A DNA stretch of 64,000 nt. It comes from Candidatus Gastranaerophilales bacterium. GTDB taxonomy: Bacteria; Cyanobacteriota; Vampirovibrionia; Gastranaerophilales; Gastranaerophilaceae. The position numbers were made by a program, and so were the translations under genes. Below are positions 9,206 through 17,104 of this stretch, piece by piece (position 1 is the first letter of the stretch; every line of letters starts with the position of its first letter). The notes under the pieces were generated by a model. It made no database searches. It was given only the letters and a program-made list of their open reading frames with translations, and had not been told where the DNA came from. The stretch spans positions 1 through 64,000 of the forward strand of contig CALVAX010000007.1 in NCBI GenBank assembly GCA_944325605.1. The letters are read 5' to 3'.

Positions 9206-9390
9206 CACTAAAAAATTCCCGGAGATGGATTTCAGCTCAGCTGCCGGCGAGCAGCACGAGCCGGGCAGATGAGGGTACCCGAAGGGTAAAACCATAAAGA
9301 TTTTTTCAACAAAAAAATCTTTGTGGTTCGAAGACTCTCCACTATACAATAATATTCCCTTAAACACTAAAAAATTCCCGGAGATGGATT
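9206..9390 (-). repeat. tRNA-Gln 3'-end duplication flanking a hairpin insert
   Basis: A 26-base direct repeat (9206-9231 and 9365-9390) covers the last part of the tRNA-Gln T-arm, the 3' acceptor strand and a following T run. On the tRNA sense strand the copy lies downstream of the gene. The insert holds a 16-bp hairpin with one wobble (9291-9306 with 9311-9327), loop CAAC or a close variant. The arrangement looks like attachment-site repeats around a tiny element, but no recombinase gene fits inside 185 bases. A reading frame across it is spurious. Confidence 0.7.
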
Positions 9391-9445
9391 CGAACCACCG
9401 TTGGAAGAGCCAGAATCTTCAGTCCTGCCACTAGACGATCCGGGA
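9375..9445 (-). tRNA. tRNA-Gln(CTG)
   Basis: The minus strand folds as a complete tRNA: acceptor TCCCGGA pairs with TCCGGGA, the anticodon stem GAAGA/TCTTC encloses loop TTCTGGC with anticodon CTG, and the T-arm is GGTGG-TTCGAAT-CCATC with one wobble. The discriminator is A and CCA is not encoded. Its 3' end is duplicated about 160 bases downstream on its sense strand. Confidence 0.93.
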
Positions 9446-9555
9446 ATAAAATAACCTTTTGCATGTCGATTTTATAACAAAGATATCCTCATTGTCAATC
9501 AAATAAGCAAAATTTGTCTTTTTTATTTTATAATATACAGCATAAGGAGTATAAT

Positions 9556-9954
9556 ATGAAAATATCAAAAGTTGGCATCAGGGATAGTATTTATGACTCA
9601 CTTGAAAGCATTATTGAATTAAATAAGCAAAATGGTGTTTCCAGAGAAATAATAAAGCGGGATTTTGGACAAACAGGCGCCGATATTTTTGATGGCAAAA
9701 AGAATATTTGTCTGGTCAATGACAAAAATTACATCAAAGACGACAAATTTATGAATGCTGTCAAGGTATTTTTCGGCATTGATAAACCCAAATATAACTA
9801 TGAAAGCGGAGATTCCCTCAAAAAAACAATGATGAAATATCTTATGAACAATGAAACAATTAAAGACAGTCAGATTCAGGCTCAATTCGGCAAAAAAGGA
9901 TTTGAAGTTCTTGACCTTTTTAAAGTTCTTGGATACGTAAAGAAAATATTCTAA
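9556..9954 (+). CDS. hypothetical protein (132 aa)
   Basis: Not recognised. The protein appears to contain two similar halves, each with a short helical stretch ending in a Phe-Gly motif: REIIKRDFGQTGADIFDG near residue 30 and DSQIQAQFGKKGFEVLDL near 108. This looks like an internal duplication of a small helix-turn-helix-like unit. I chose the ATG at 9556, which has AAGGAG seven bases upstream; the longer TTG frame at 9514 has none. It is a single gene divergent from tRNA-Gln. Confidence 0.6.
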   Translation: MKISKVGIRDSIYDSLESIIELNKQNGVSREIIKRDFGQTGADIFDGKKNICLVNDKNYIKDDKFMNAVKVFFGIDKPKYNYESGDSLKKTMMKYLMNNETIKDSQIQAQFGKKGFEVLDLFKVLGYVKKIF

Positions 9955-10023
9955 TAATTATTAAACAATACAAAACCCTTTCAGAGCTGCTGCTTATAAG
10001 GGAAATAAAGACCGGACAAGCTG

Positions 10024-12660
10024 TTATTTTTCGGCTGCCATCTGTTCTATTTTAGAAATCTCATCAGCAATAGCTGCTACTGTACGGGGGAAATATCTCT
10101 GCAGGTAGTATGCTCTTGTTGCTGCCATTTCGTGAGGATTACTGCGAAGAAGCATATTGGTTTCCGCAACACGCTCTTCTGCGCCGCGATCTGCCCCTTG
10201 CAATGAGCCTGTAAAATAGTCTACAAAACCTTCTTCTTCTGTTGTTGCAACCTGCAAAAATGCTTCATATTCTTTCCGGAAGATTTTTTCAAGATTTTGA
10301 TTTGATGAAATACTTGCAGATGATTGCTGTTCTGCGGTTGTATCAATAAAATGCCCGTATTCATGGCTTAAAACCGAGAAATTTCGTCTTATAAAAGCAT
10401 CCTGAGAATCTGTAACAGTTGTTTCCCCAAGAAAAATTTCATTTTTTTCAGAGCTCCAGTAGGCATTGTTTAACCATTCGGAATTCAATCCGTTATATGT
10501 AAAGGATTCAACATCTCTAAGTTTCATCACAAGAAGCTGTGCTGCGTCTACTTTTTTCAGAACGTTCATTATACTGCTGCGATTTTCTGATTTTATATTG
10601 TCGCCGATTGAAATATCTGAAACCTTGCCTGTCTGCATATCTGTAATTCTTATGGAATCGTCAGAATATTCAATTTCATAATTGTATCCATTCAAACCCG
10701 ACTGAAATTTATTTTCGCCGAGAACTTTGAAGGTTCGTGTCTGATTAAGCAGAACATTTCCGTCTTTGTCTGTAATTTTGTAGATAGAACGACGGTTTCC
10801 GACTGAATCTTCTATATTTTGCACCTGTGTTCTTGTGCCGTCAGGTGATTCAAAATCTTTTTCTACTCTTGCCGTACCATTTTGGTCTACCGTTGATTTT
10901 TGCAGAACACGCTTTGTTCCGTCCGGAAAACTTTCTACGATGTCAGGCACTCCGGTTAAATCTCCCAGCGTGTAGGTTTCTGTTTTTATAAGTCTGCCAT
11001 CCCCGTCAAAAGTGTCTATTTTCTGACTGTCAACCCAATCTGTTCTGCCGGCATAATCAGGGATTCGTTTGTAATTTATTTCCTGACGTCTTTTAATATT
11101 GTTGTTTACAACTGTCTTTTCACTTGTATGGGTTTCTGCCTCTTTTGCTATTATATCAAAATATTTTCCTATCTTATTATATCTGATAAAATCATCACTT
11201 TCTCCTGACGGTCTAATCTCTACGGATTCTTTAAGGTCATTCACATGATAATTATAATCAGAATGATTCTTAACAAAACTAATAAGCCTGTCATCCCCTG
11301 CCTCTGCCATAAAAGTAAGAAGTTCAGGTGTTATATTTGTGTCTTTTGTCGGGATGTCTTTAATTTTTTCAACATTTTCCGCTGCACATCTCGTAAGTTT
11401 TATACGGCAGGCGGTGTTAAGAGGCTCGTTATTGCATTTAATATCCGAAAGCTCATCAAAACGTTTAAGATCTTCCTCATTAAATTGGCAAAACTCGCTG
11501 AAATCCCACGGATTCATTTTTATATCGTTTGATTTAAGATAATCTTTAATCTTTACGCGCATATTCTCATCAATATTTACAAGTTCAGCAATATTAAGTC
11601 CTTCATATTCGGAATTTAAATACAATGCTTTTGCCTGTTCGTATTTTTCTCCGTCAAGTGCAGATATAGATAAAATCTGGAAATTATCAATATTTTCTTT
11701 TTGTTTCGCATTTATAAGCTCAATAGCCTTACCGGTATCATCATTAGAGATATTTTTACCAATTGTCTCTATAGATAGCAGATTGTCCGGAGTCAGCAAA
11801 TCTTTACATCCGTCAATAATTGTCTTTATTCTGGCATAAGTATCTTCATCGTTCTCAAAAAGGGTAATAATTTTATCCGAATTCTCATAAATTAACTTTT
11901 TCGCTTCATCTTCAGATTTTCCTTCAGTTAAAACAGATATTAACCCTTCAATATCTTCAGCTCTGTCCGGCACAACAAGCGTAGCTGTTGAAGCATTTAA
12001 AGGTGTCATTCCTTTTTGTACCAGAGCTTTTGCTTTTTCAAACTGGTTGTCATCAAGATCTGACGAAGCTAAACTTACCAGAGAATATATATCATACATC
12101 TCCGGCATCTCATCCTTAGCACTCTGCTCTTCAGGAAGAAGTTTGATAAGTTCATCAAATCTTTTTAGACCTGTTTCGTTCATAGTTGTAATTGCACGCA
12201 GTTGATAAATATCCCAGGAATTTCCAAACTCACCGAAAACTTTTGAATACTTTTGTGCAAAAGCGAGCTCTTCTTTTGTCGGCTCAAGATCTTGCGGAGT
12301 CTCTGAAACATCCCGCTGATTTTCTACCGGAACCAGTTTGCCGCTTTCGCTTGGAATTTCGGAATTTTCTGCCTCATTCATTGATTCTGCCAGTAACATA
12401 CTGAACTCTGCAAGCCCATATTGTTTATCTTTTTTATCTACCTTTGAGTTGTAAAGCTGGATTAATTCGGACATTGAAATATCTTTTTCATTGAAATCAA
12501 TACCCGCGTAAGCAGTCAAATCCTTTTTCAACGCTTCAAAATCTTTTTCTGTAAACACTGAATTGCGTTTTTGCCGGTATTTATTCAGAAAAACATCGTC
12601 ATCTTTAAGTGTGGTATTTATTTTAGTTTCAAAAAACTTTAACAGTCTGTCAAGTTCCAT
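10024..12660 (-). CDS. large protein with C-terminal zincin-like metalloprotease domain
   Basis: An 878-residue protein. Residues 1-130 are charged and helical; about 130-500 is a run of helical repeats with AKALV/AKALY elements; about 530-690 is beta-rich, with DG-type repeats (DGDGRLIKTETY, DGTKRVLQKS, DKDGNVLLNQT). The C-terminus carries HEYGH (near residues 766-770), a HExxH zinc site, followed about 60 residues later by EERVAE, a plausible third-ligand Glu as in anthrax-lethal-factor-like peptidases. No signal peptide is visible. The ATG at 12660 follows GGAGAAGG; the frame to 12756 lacks support. I infer a protease, possibly an exported toxin or effector; substrate unknown. Confidence 0.6.
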   Translation of the reverse strand: MELDRLLKFFETKINTTLKDDDVFLNKYRQKRNSVFTEKDFEALKKDLTAYAGIDFNEKDISMSELIQLYNSKVDKKDKQYGLAEFSMLLAESMNEAENSEIPSESGKLVPVENQRDVSETPQDLEPTKEELAFAQKYSKVFGEFGNSWDIYQLRAITTMNETGLKRFDELIKLLPEEQSAKDEMPEMYDIYSLVSLASSDLDDNQFEKAKALVQKGMTPLNASTATLVVPDRAEDIEGLISVLTEGKSEDEAKKLIYENSDKIITLFENDEDTYARIKTIIDGCKDLLTPDNLLSIETIGKNISNDDTGKAIELINAKQKENIDNFQILSISALDGEKYEQAKALYLNSEYEGLNIAELVNIDENMRVKIKDYLKSNDIKMNPWDFSEFCQFNEEDLKRFDELSDIKCNNEPLNTACRIKLTRCAAENVEKIKDIPTKDTNITPELLTFMAEAGDDRLISFVKNHSDYNYHVNDLKESVEIRPSGESDDFIRYNKIGKYFDIIAKEAETHTSEKTVVNNNIKRRQEINYKRIPDYAGRTDWVDSQKIDTFDGDGRLIKTETYTLGDLTGVPDIVESFPDGTKRVLQKSTVDQNGTARVEKDFESPDGTRTQVQNIEDSVGNRRSIYKITDKDGNVLLNQTRTFKVLGENKFQSGLNGYNYEIEYSDDSIRITDMQTGKVSDISIGDNIKSENRSSIMNVLKKVDAAQLLVMKLRDVESFTYNGLNSEWLNNAYWSSEKNEIFLGETTVTDSQDAFIRRNFSVLSHEYGHFIDTTAEQQSSASISSNQNLEKIFRKEYEAFLQVATTEEEGFVDYFTGSLQGADRGAEERVAETNMLLRSNPHEMAATRAYYLQRYFPRTVAAIADEISKIEQMAAEK

Positions 12661-12798
12661 AAACCTTCTCCATAACGAACTGACATAAATAACGACACAT
12701 AGCGGTATTAACTTTAACAGTAATCTTTTTTTTGTAAAAAAAGTTAACATTAACACCTAAAAAGAATCCTACTGTATGTTGGATTTTTTTGAATAATA

Positions 12799-13009
12799 AA
12801 AAACTCCCCAGGTTCTCTTGCTGCGCTCGTATTAAACGTGCCTACAGATTTTCATTTCAGAAACTTCGTTTCTTCCAAAGAGAAGTCCTCCGCACTCTGC
12901 TCGCTCGCGCTGGACTCTCACAATTGCTTCAAGCCCTAACCACAAAAACTTAAACATAAAAAAGGACTGGTATAAACCAGTCCTTTTTTATGTAAAAACT
13001 CCCCAGGTT
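12799..13009 (-). repeat. tRNA-Asn 3'-end duplication flanking an insert
   Basis: A 16-base direct repeat (12799-12814 and 12994-13009) matches the 3' acceptor end of tRNA-Asn and its following T run. On the sense strand the extra copy lies downstream of the gene. The insert contains a 6-bp hairpin AGAAAC/GTTTCT (12859-12873), GC-rich palindromic sequence near 12890-12920, and the tRNA terminator. The layout repeats the one at tRNA-Gln. Confidence 0.6.
12958..12989 (-). terminator. terminator downstream of tRNA-Asn
   Basis: A perfect 14-bp stem (AAAAAAGGACTGGT with ACCAGTCCTTTTTT) around loop ATAA lies just after tRNA-Asn on its sense strand and ends in a T run. The symmetric sequence could act in both directions. 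Confidence 0.85.
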
Positions 13010-13070
13010 GGACTCGAACCAACAGCCTACCGGTTAACAGCCGGTTGCTCCGCCATTGAGCTACTGAGGA
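12999..13070 (-). tRNA. tRNA-Asn(GTT)
   Basis: Acceptor TCCTCAG pairs with CTGGGGA with one G-U pair. The anticodon stem ACCGG/CCGGT encloses CTGTTAA, giving anticodon GTT. The T-loop is TTCGAGT and the discriminator is G, as expected for Asn. CCA is not encoded. A consensus-like promoter lies upstream and a strong terminator downstream. Confidence 0.96.
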
Positions 13071-13136
13071 TTATTTCTCTTTATATTTCTCGTTTTGTAA
13101 ACCTCTGATGGCCATGCATCTTTTGCTTACTTTTTT

Positions 13137-13164
13137 ATTATATATTAAAAAGATTTATTGTAAA
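13137..13164 (-). promoter_or_regulatory. promoter of tRNA-Asn
   Basis: On the minus strand TTTACA (13159-13164) and TATAAT (13137-13142) are separated by 16 bases. The -10 box is about 67 bases before the mature tRNA 5' end. Confidence 0.65.
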
Positions 13165-13217
13165 GTACTTTTTTTAATCATTTTTATCTTTTCAGCTTTT
13201 TTATAATCGTATTTTGT

Positions 13218-13365
13218 GGGACATATGTAGCAAATTTCACCAAAAATTTTCAAAACAGCGTCATACTGAGCGTTAGCGAACTATCTCTATAAAAAAATTC
13301 TTCGGAATTTAGTCCTCAGAATGACAGATTTTTATAGTATCAGTGGAATTTGTTACATATGTCCC
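13218..13365. mobile_element. MITE-like element, family A, copy 1
   Basis: A 148-base segment bounded by 21-base inverted repeats that match at 19 positions (GGGACATATGTAGCAAATTTC and its partner GGGACATATGTAACAAATTCC). The interior holds the common ATACTGAG ... TCAGAATGACAG motif. A close copy lies inverted at 45860-46006. No coding capacity, so it would need a transposase in trans. Confidence 0.75.
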
Positions 13366-13439
13366 TATTTTGTACTATGGTTTATTTTCAGTATGTATGC
13401 TATAATGTTTTTGATATGATATGTGTAAAGGAGGTTTTT

Positions 13440-14177
13440 ATGTCAAATCCGGCTTTAAATAACAGAATGCTTGAAGGGGAACGGGTGCTTGACAGCGCGC
13501 CGATGACCGTTTTAGGGGCTATTAATAAAACTTTCATTTTGCTTTTAACTCTGCTTATTCCGGCCGTTTATACTTTTTCTCTGGTATTTTCCGGTTATAC
13601 GGATAAGGCACAGATGCTTACTGTGGGAGGCGCTTTTGCCGGTCTTGCAATTGCACTTGTCATGATTTTCAGCAGAAAGCCTGCTGTTTTTAAATTTTTG
13701 GCTCCGGCTTACGCGATTGCGGAAGGGTTCTTTGTCGGCGGGATTTCGGCATTTTTTGAAGCTTCGTGGACCGGAATTGTATTGCAGGCGGTTATTGCAA
13801 CCCTTGTTACAGTATTTTTAATGCTCGGACTGTTCAGAGCAGGCATTATCAGAGCTACTGAAAAATTCCGTTCTGTGGTTGTATTGTCTACGGTTTCAAT
13901 TGCTGCGATTTATTTAATCCAGATTATTGCGTCATTTTTCGGACGTTCTATTCCGCAGATATTTACGGCAACTCCGATTGGTATAGCTTTCAGTCTTTTT
14001 GTTGTTGCGATTGCAGCGCTGAACCTTATTCTGGATTTTGATTTTATCCGGATGGGTGAAGAAAGAATGCTTGACAAAGAATACGAATGGTACGGGGCTT
14101 TCGGGCTTATGGTTACTGTTGTATGGCTTTATATTGAATTATTAAAACTTATTGCAAAGCTTAACAGCAGAGAGTAA
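13440..14177 (+). CDS. Bax-inhibitor-1/YccA-like membrane protein
   Basis: A 245-residue protein with seven hydrophobic segments and a soluble N-terminal 25 residues. The pattern ALNLILDFDFIRMGEE (about residues 195-210) and the closing EWYGAFGLMVTVVWLYIELLKLI are typical of the bacterial Bax-inhibitor-1-like (YccA/BaxI_1) family. Members are thought to act as membrane ion-leak channels or protease modulators; function here is unproven. The ATG at 13440 has AAAGGAGGT upstream; an upstream in-frame extension from 13350 has no ribosome binding site. Confidence 0.88.
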   Translation: MSNPALNNRMLEGERVLDSAPMTVLGAINKTFILLLTLLIPAVYTFSLVFSGYTDKAQMLTVGGAFAGLAIALVMIFSRKPAVFKFLAPAYAIAEGFFVGGISAFFEASWTGIVLQAVIATLVTVFLMLGLFRAGIIRATEKFRSVVVLSTVSIAAIYLIQIIASFFGRSIPQIFTATPIGIAFSLFVVAIAALNLILDFDFIRMGEERMLDKEYEWYGAFGLMVTVVWLYIELLKLIAKLNSRE

Positions 14178-14213
14178 TTCTAAGATTAACCTGCAATCAA
14201 AATTTAATAGCTG

Positions 14214-14251
14214 TAAGGCGGCGGATTTTTCAATAAAAATCCGTCGCCTTA
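14214..14251. terminator. bidirectional terminator
   Basis: A 17-bp stem with one G-U pair (TAAGGCGGCGGATTTTT with AAAAATCCGTCGCCTTA) around CAAT lies between convergent genes. A/T runs on both sides let it serve both strands. Confidence 0.85.
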
Positions 14252-14266
14252 TAATTACATAAACTA

Positions 14267-15562
14267 TCAAATCAGTTCTGAATAAATTTTGCCGTCCTGA
14301 TATTTTTTTATTCTTACTTTTGCCAGAGTGTTCAGCAGATTTTCGTTTTGCGAATTTATAAGAACAGTCAAATAATTTTTTGTAACACCTTTAAGAAATC
14401 CCGTTTTTTTGTCGGGATGTTTTTCGATTAAAACTTCACGCTCGGTGCCGATGTTTTTATTTATAAATTCAGTAAGTTTTCGGGCTGAAATTTCTTTCAC
14501 TATTGAGGCGCGCTGCTCTTTAATTTGCTCATCAACCTGATTTGGAAGCGAAGCGCCTATTGTGCCTTTACGTTTTGAATACGGGAAAGTGTGAATTTGA
14601 GATAAACCTGAAAGTTCAAGATTTTGGCGGGTTACTTCAAAATCTTCATCACTTTCGCCCGCAAACCCTGTAATTATGTCGCTTCCGAGAAACGGCATGT
14701 CAAAGATTTCATTTATGTGTTCAATTTGTTCAAGATAATCTTCAACTTTGTAAAATCTGTTCATTGATCTTAATGTCTTGTTGCAGGCTGATTGAAGCGA
14801 AAGGTGAAAATGCGGGCAGAACTTTTCGGATTGGCTTAATAATTCAAGCAGGCTGTCGTTAATTTCCGTCGGATTAAGAGAACCGAGCCGGTAGCGTTCG
14901 ATTGTTGTGTTGTCCTCAATATACTTTAAAAGGTCAATCAAGCTTTCGCCTGTATCTTTTCCCCACTGCCCGATGTGAATTCCCGTAAAAACAACCTCTT
15001 TAAATCCGTGTTTTGAAAAATTGTTTATTTGCTCAGCCACGAACTTTTTGTCGGCGCTGCGGCTTTTTCCGCGGGCAAAAGGAATTATGCAGTAAGTGCA
15101 GCGGCTGTCGCAGCCGTCCTGAATTTTTAAGCTTGCGCGGGTTTTTGTAGTGTCATCAAGTACGATTTTATGAAAAACGTCGAGATTCATAATATCACCT
15201 GCAAGGCATCCTGAAGAAGAAGCAGAAAGTTTTTGAAAAGTTTCAAAGAAATTCAACTTTTCGTCATTTCCGATTACATAGTCAACAAAATCATTTTCAA
15301 GAAGTTTTTCTTTCTCAACCTGCGCTATACAGCCGGTCAAAACGGTTATAATTCCCGGTTTTTTATGTTTTATGTTTCTCAGGATGTAAAAAGCTTCACT
15401 GTCGCTTTTTGATGTGACAGAGCAGGAATTCAGAATAAAAATATCGGCATCTTCCGGCTTTTTAGCTTGTTCAAAAGAATTGTTTTCAAGATTTTGTATT
15501 ATAATCGAGCCTTCAAACTGGTTTGACTTGCAGCCCATAGAGTGAATGTAAAACCTTTTCAT
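14267..15562 (-). CDS. mtaB: tRNA (N6-threonylcarbamoyladenosine-37) methylthiotransferase MtaB
   Basis: A 431-residue radical-SAM methylthiotransferase. The N-terminal MTTase domain has Cys in SMGCKSNQFE, NSCSVT and TGCIAQ (three FeS ligands). The radical-SAM CxxxCxxC is CDSRCTYC near residue 150, in the context SLKIQDGCDSRC ... FARGKSRS that separates MtaB from MiaB and RimO. A C-terminal TRAM-like segment follows (about 370-431). MtaB converts t6A37 to ms2t6A37 in ANN-decoding tRNAs. Single gene, convergent with the Bax-inhibitor-like gene. Confidence 0.9.
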   Translation of the reverse strand: MKRFYIHSMGCKSNQFEGSIIIQNLENNSFEQAKKPEDADIFILNSCSVTSKSDSEAFYILRNIKHKKPGIITVLTGCIAQVEKEKLLENDFVDYVIGNDEKLNFFETFQKLSASSSGCLAGDIMNLDVFHKIVLDDTTKTRASLKIQDGCDSRCTYCIIPFARGKSRSADKKFVAEQINNFSKHGFKEVVFTGIHIGQWGKDTGESLIDLLKYIEDNTTIERYRLGSLNPTEINDSLLELLSQSEKFCPHFHLSLQSACNKTLRSMNRFYKVEDYLEQIEHINEIFDMPFLGSDIITGFAGESDEDFEVTRQNLELSGLSQIHTFPYSKRKGTIGASLPNQVDEQIKEQRASIVKEISARKLTEFINKNIGTEREVLIEKHPDKKTGFLKGVTKNYLTVLINSQNENLLNTLAKVRIKKYQDGKIYSELI

Positions 15563-15693
15563 ACGACAATAATATTATAAAAATGTCAAAATTGTAAATA
15601 AAAATTAACAAATGTTACTTTTATAGCAAAAAAAAATATTTTTGGACATTATAATGTTATAATAAAATTGTAAAATGTGAAAGGTGTGTGTTT

Positions 15694-16572
15694 ATGAATA
15701 TTCATTCAATTGATAATACAAGCTTTAATTCACGATCTGACAAGGATCTTACGCAATATAATCCCCGCAAAAATCGTCGCCATAACATTGATACAATAAT
15801 TGCAATGGACGATAATCAGGTAAAACGTCTAGCATATATAAAAACGCTAAACAAGATTGAAGATAAAAAGCATCATGATGCAACCAGAGCAATGATTATG
15901 GCAACTCCGCTTGCTGCAGGAGCAGCATCTGCACTTTTAGGCTCCAACAGAGTAACCCTTTGTTCAAATATAGTAACAGGCCCGTTTGCCAGAGTCTTGA
16001 AAGGCTTAGGTGGAGCCGGAAGCTGGAGTATTTTATTAGGTGTGGCTTACGGTATAAATAAGGCAAGACAGTATTTTGAAAACAAATCACCTAATTTTGA
16101 CAGATTTACAAGCGAAAATCCATTACTGACAGCCGGAGCTTCAATTGCAGCATTTGCAGGCGCTATTGCTCTCGGAGCTAAAGGAATTTCAAAAATAGCA
16201 GAAAAATCATTGAAGTATATTAACCCCAAAACTATAATCAGGCTTGACAACAAAATTGTAAGCGCAGCAAATAAATTTAACAGCAACATTATAGTTTCAA
16301 AAACTGCAAAACATGCTAATAAGGTTAAAAATCTGCAAGGCATTGAACCGCTTCAGGTTATAGCAAAGAAAGCTCTTTCCTGGTCACCAACAATTTTGCT
16401 TGGCGGAGCATTCCTCAATGAATGGATTCATGGAAGAACTGCCGATACCGAGTTTGTCAAAAATTACACAGATATGAAAAACATTCAAACAAGACTCGCG
16501 CAGGCCAGAATCAACGAACTTGCACTGCAAAACAGAGCTTTGAAAGAAGAACTCGCAGAACAAAATGCATAA
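15694..16572 (+). CDS. hypothetical membrane protein with N-terminal 'NTSFNSR' tag
   Basis: Not recognised. The 292-residue protein starts with a short polar segment carrying NTSF (residues 8-11), then a basic stretch, then Ala/Gly-rich hydrophobic segments near residues 69-90, 105-120 and 147-170, one more near 235-250, and a charged helical tail rich in Gln and Glu that could form a coiled coil. I chose the ATG at 15694 with AAGG nine bases upstream; a GTG two codons earlier is possible. A similar N-terminal tag occurs in other proteins here. A strong terminator follows. Confidence 0.6.
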   Translation: MNIHSIDNTSFNSRSDKDLTQYNPRKNRRHNIDTIIAMDDNQVKRLAYIKTLNKIEDKKHHDATRAMIMATPLAAGAASALLGSNRVTLCSNIVTGPFARVLKGLGGAGSWSILLGVAYGINKARQYFENKSPNFDRFTSENPLLTAGASIAAFAGAIALGAKGISKIAEKSLKYINPKTIIRLDNKIVSAANKFNSNIIVSKTAKHANKVKNLQGIEPLQVIAKKALSWSPTILLGGAFLNEWIHGRTADTEFVKNYTDMKNIQTRLAQARINELALQNRALKEELAEQNA

Positions 16573-16590
16573 TTTAAAACCAAAATAAAA

Positions 16591-16623
16591 AAAATACCGG
16601 AATTAATAAAATTCCGGTATTTT
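16591..16623. terminator. terminator
   Basis: A perfect 14-bp stem (AAAATACCGGAATT with AATTCCGGTATTTT) around a 5-base loop, followed by T residues, lies between two convergent genes and can serve both. Confidence 0.9.
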
Positions 16624-16627
16624 TTTG

Positions 16628-16990
16628 TTATAAATTTTTATATAATTGTTTTATCATTTCGGTAGAACGTGTGTAAATAGTCCTTAAAGAATTTACAAAA
16701 TCATCCCGGGTTTCTGTTTTTAAATTAAGCGCCATAGCTTTTTCTTCATAACTTACTTTTTTTAAGACTGTCATTTTTGTATTGTGAAATATATCTGATG
16801 GCAAATACGAAAAAAATATTAGGGCATTATTTTTTTCTAAATAATTATTGAGTGTTGTCATACTGTTTTCGTTAAAAATTTTGGGCAAATGAGTCTGCAG
16901 TTCTTTTGTGTACAAAATATTTGGACTTTTGTAAAACTGAAACAGTTGCTTGTCATATTGCATGTTGCTTAATGCACCTAATTTTATCAT
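16628..16990 (-). CDS. hypothetical protein (120 aa)
   Basis: Not recognised. A 120-residue soluble, mostly helical and basic protein. AAAGGAG lies eight bases before the ATG, so translation is likely. It lies between the NTSF-tagged membrane protein and the PFOR gene and shares the terminator at 16591 in reverse. No motif suggests a role. Confidence 0.6.
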   Translation of the reverse strand: MIKLGALSNMQYDKQLFQFYKSPNILYTKELQTHLPKIFNENSMTTLNNYLEKNNALIFFSYLPSDIFHNTKMTVLKKVSYEEKAMALNLKTETRDDFVNSLRTIYTRSTEMIKQLYKNL

Positions 16991-17050
16991 ATCCAGACTC
17001 CTTTATGCGTAAAGAAAGGATAGCATGCTTTGTTTTTCATGTCAATAAAA

Positions 17051-17079
17051 ACGGAATACCCTTGAAAAGAGTATCCCGT
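17051..17079 (-). terminator. terminator of the PFOR gene
   Basis: On the minus strand ACGGGATACTCTT pairs with AAGGGTATTCCGT (13 bp, two G-U pairs), followed by a T-rich run. It lies directly after the PFOR stop codon. Confidence 0.75.
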
Positions 17080-17104
17080 CTTGTGTTTGTTTTGTTTTAA
17101 TGAA

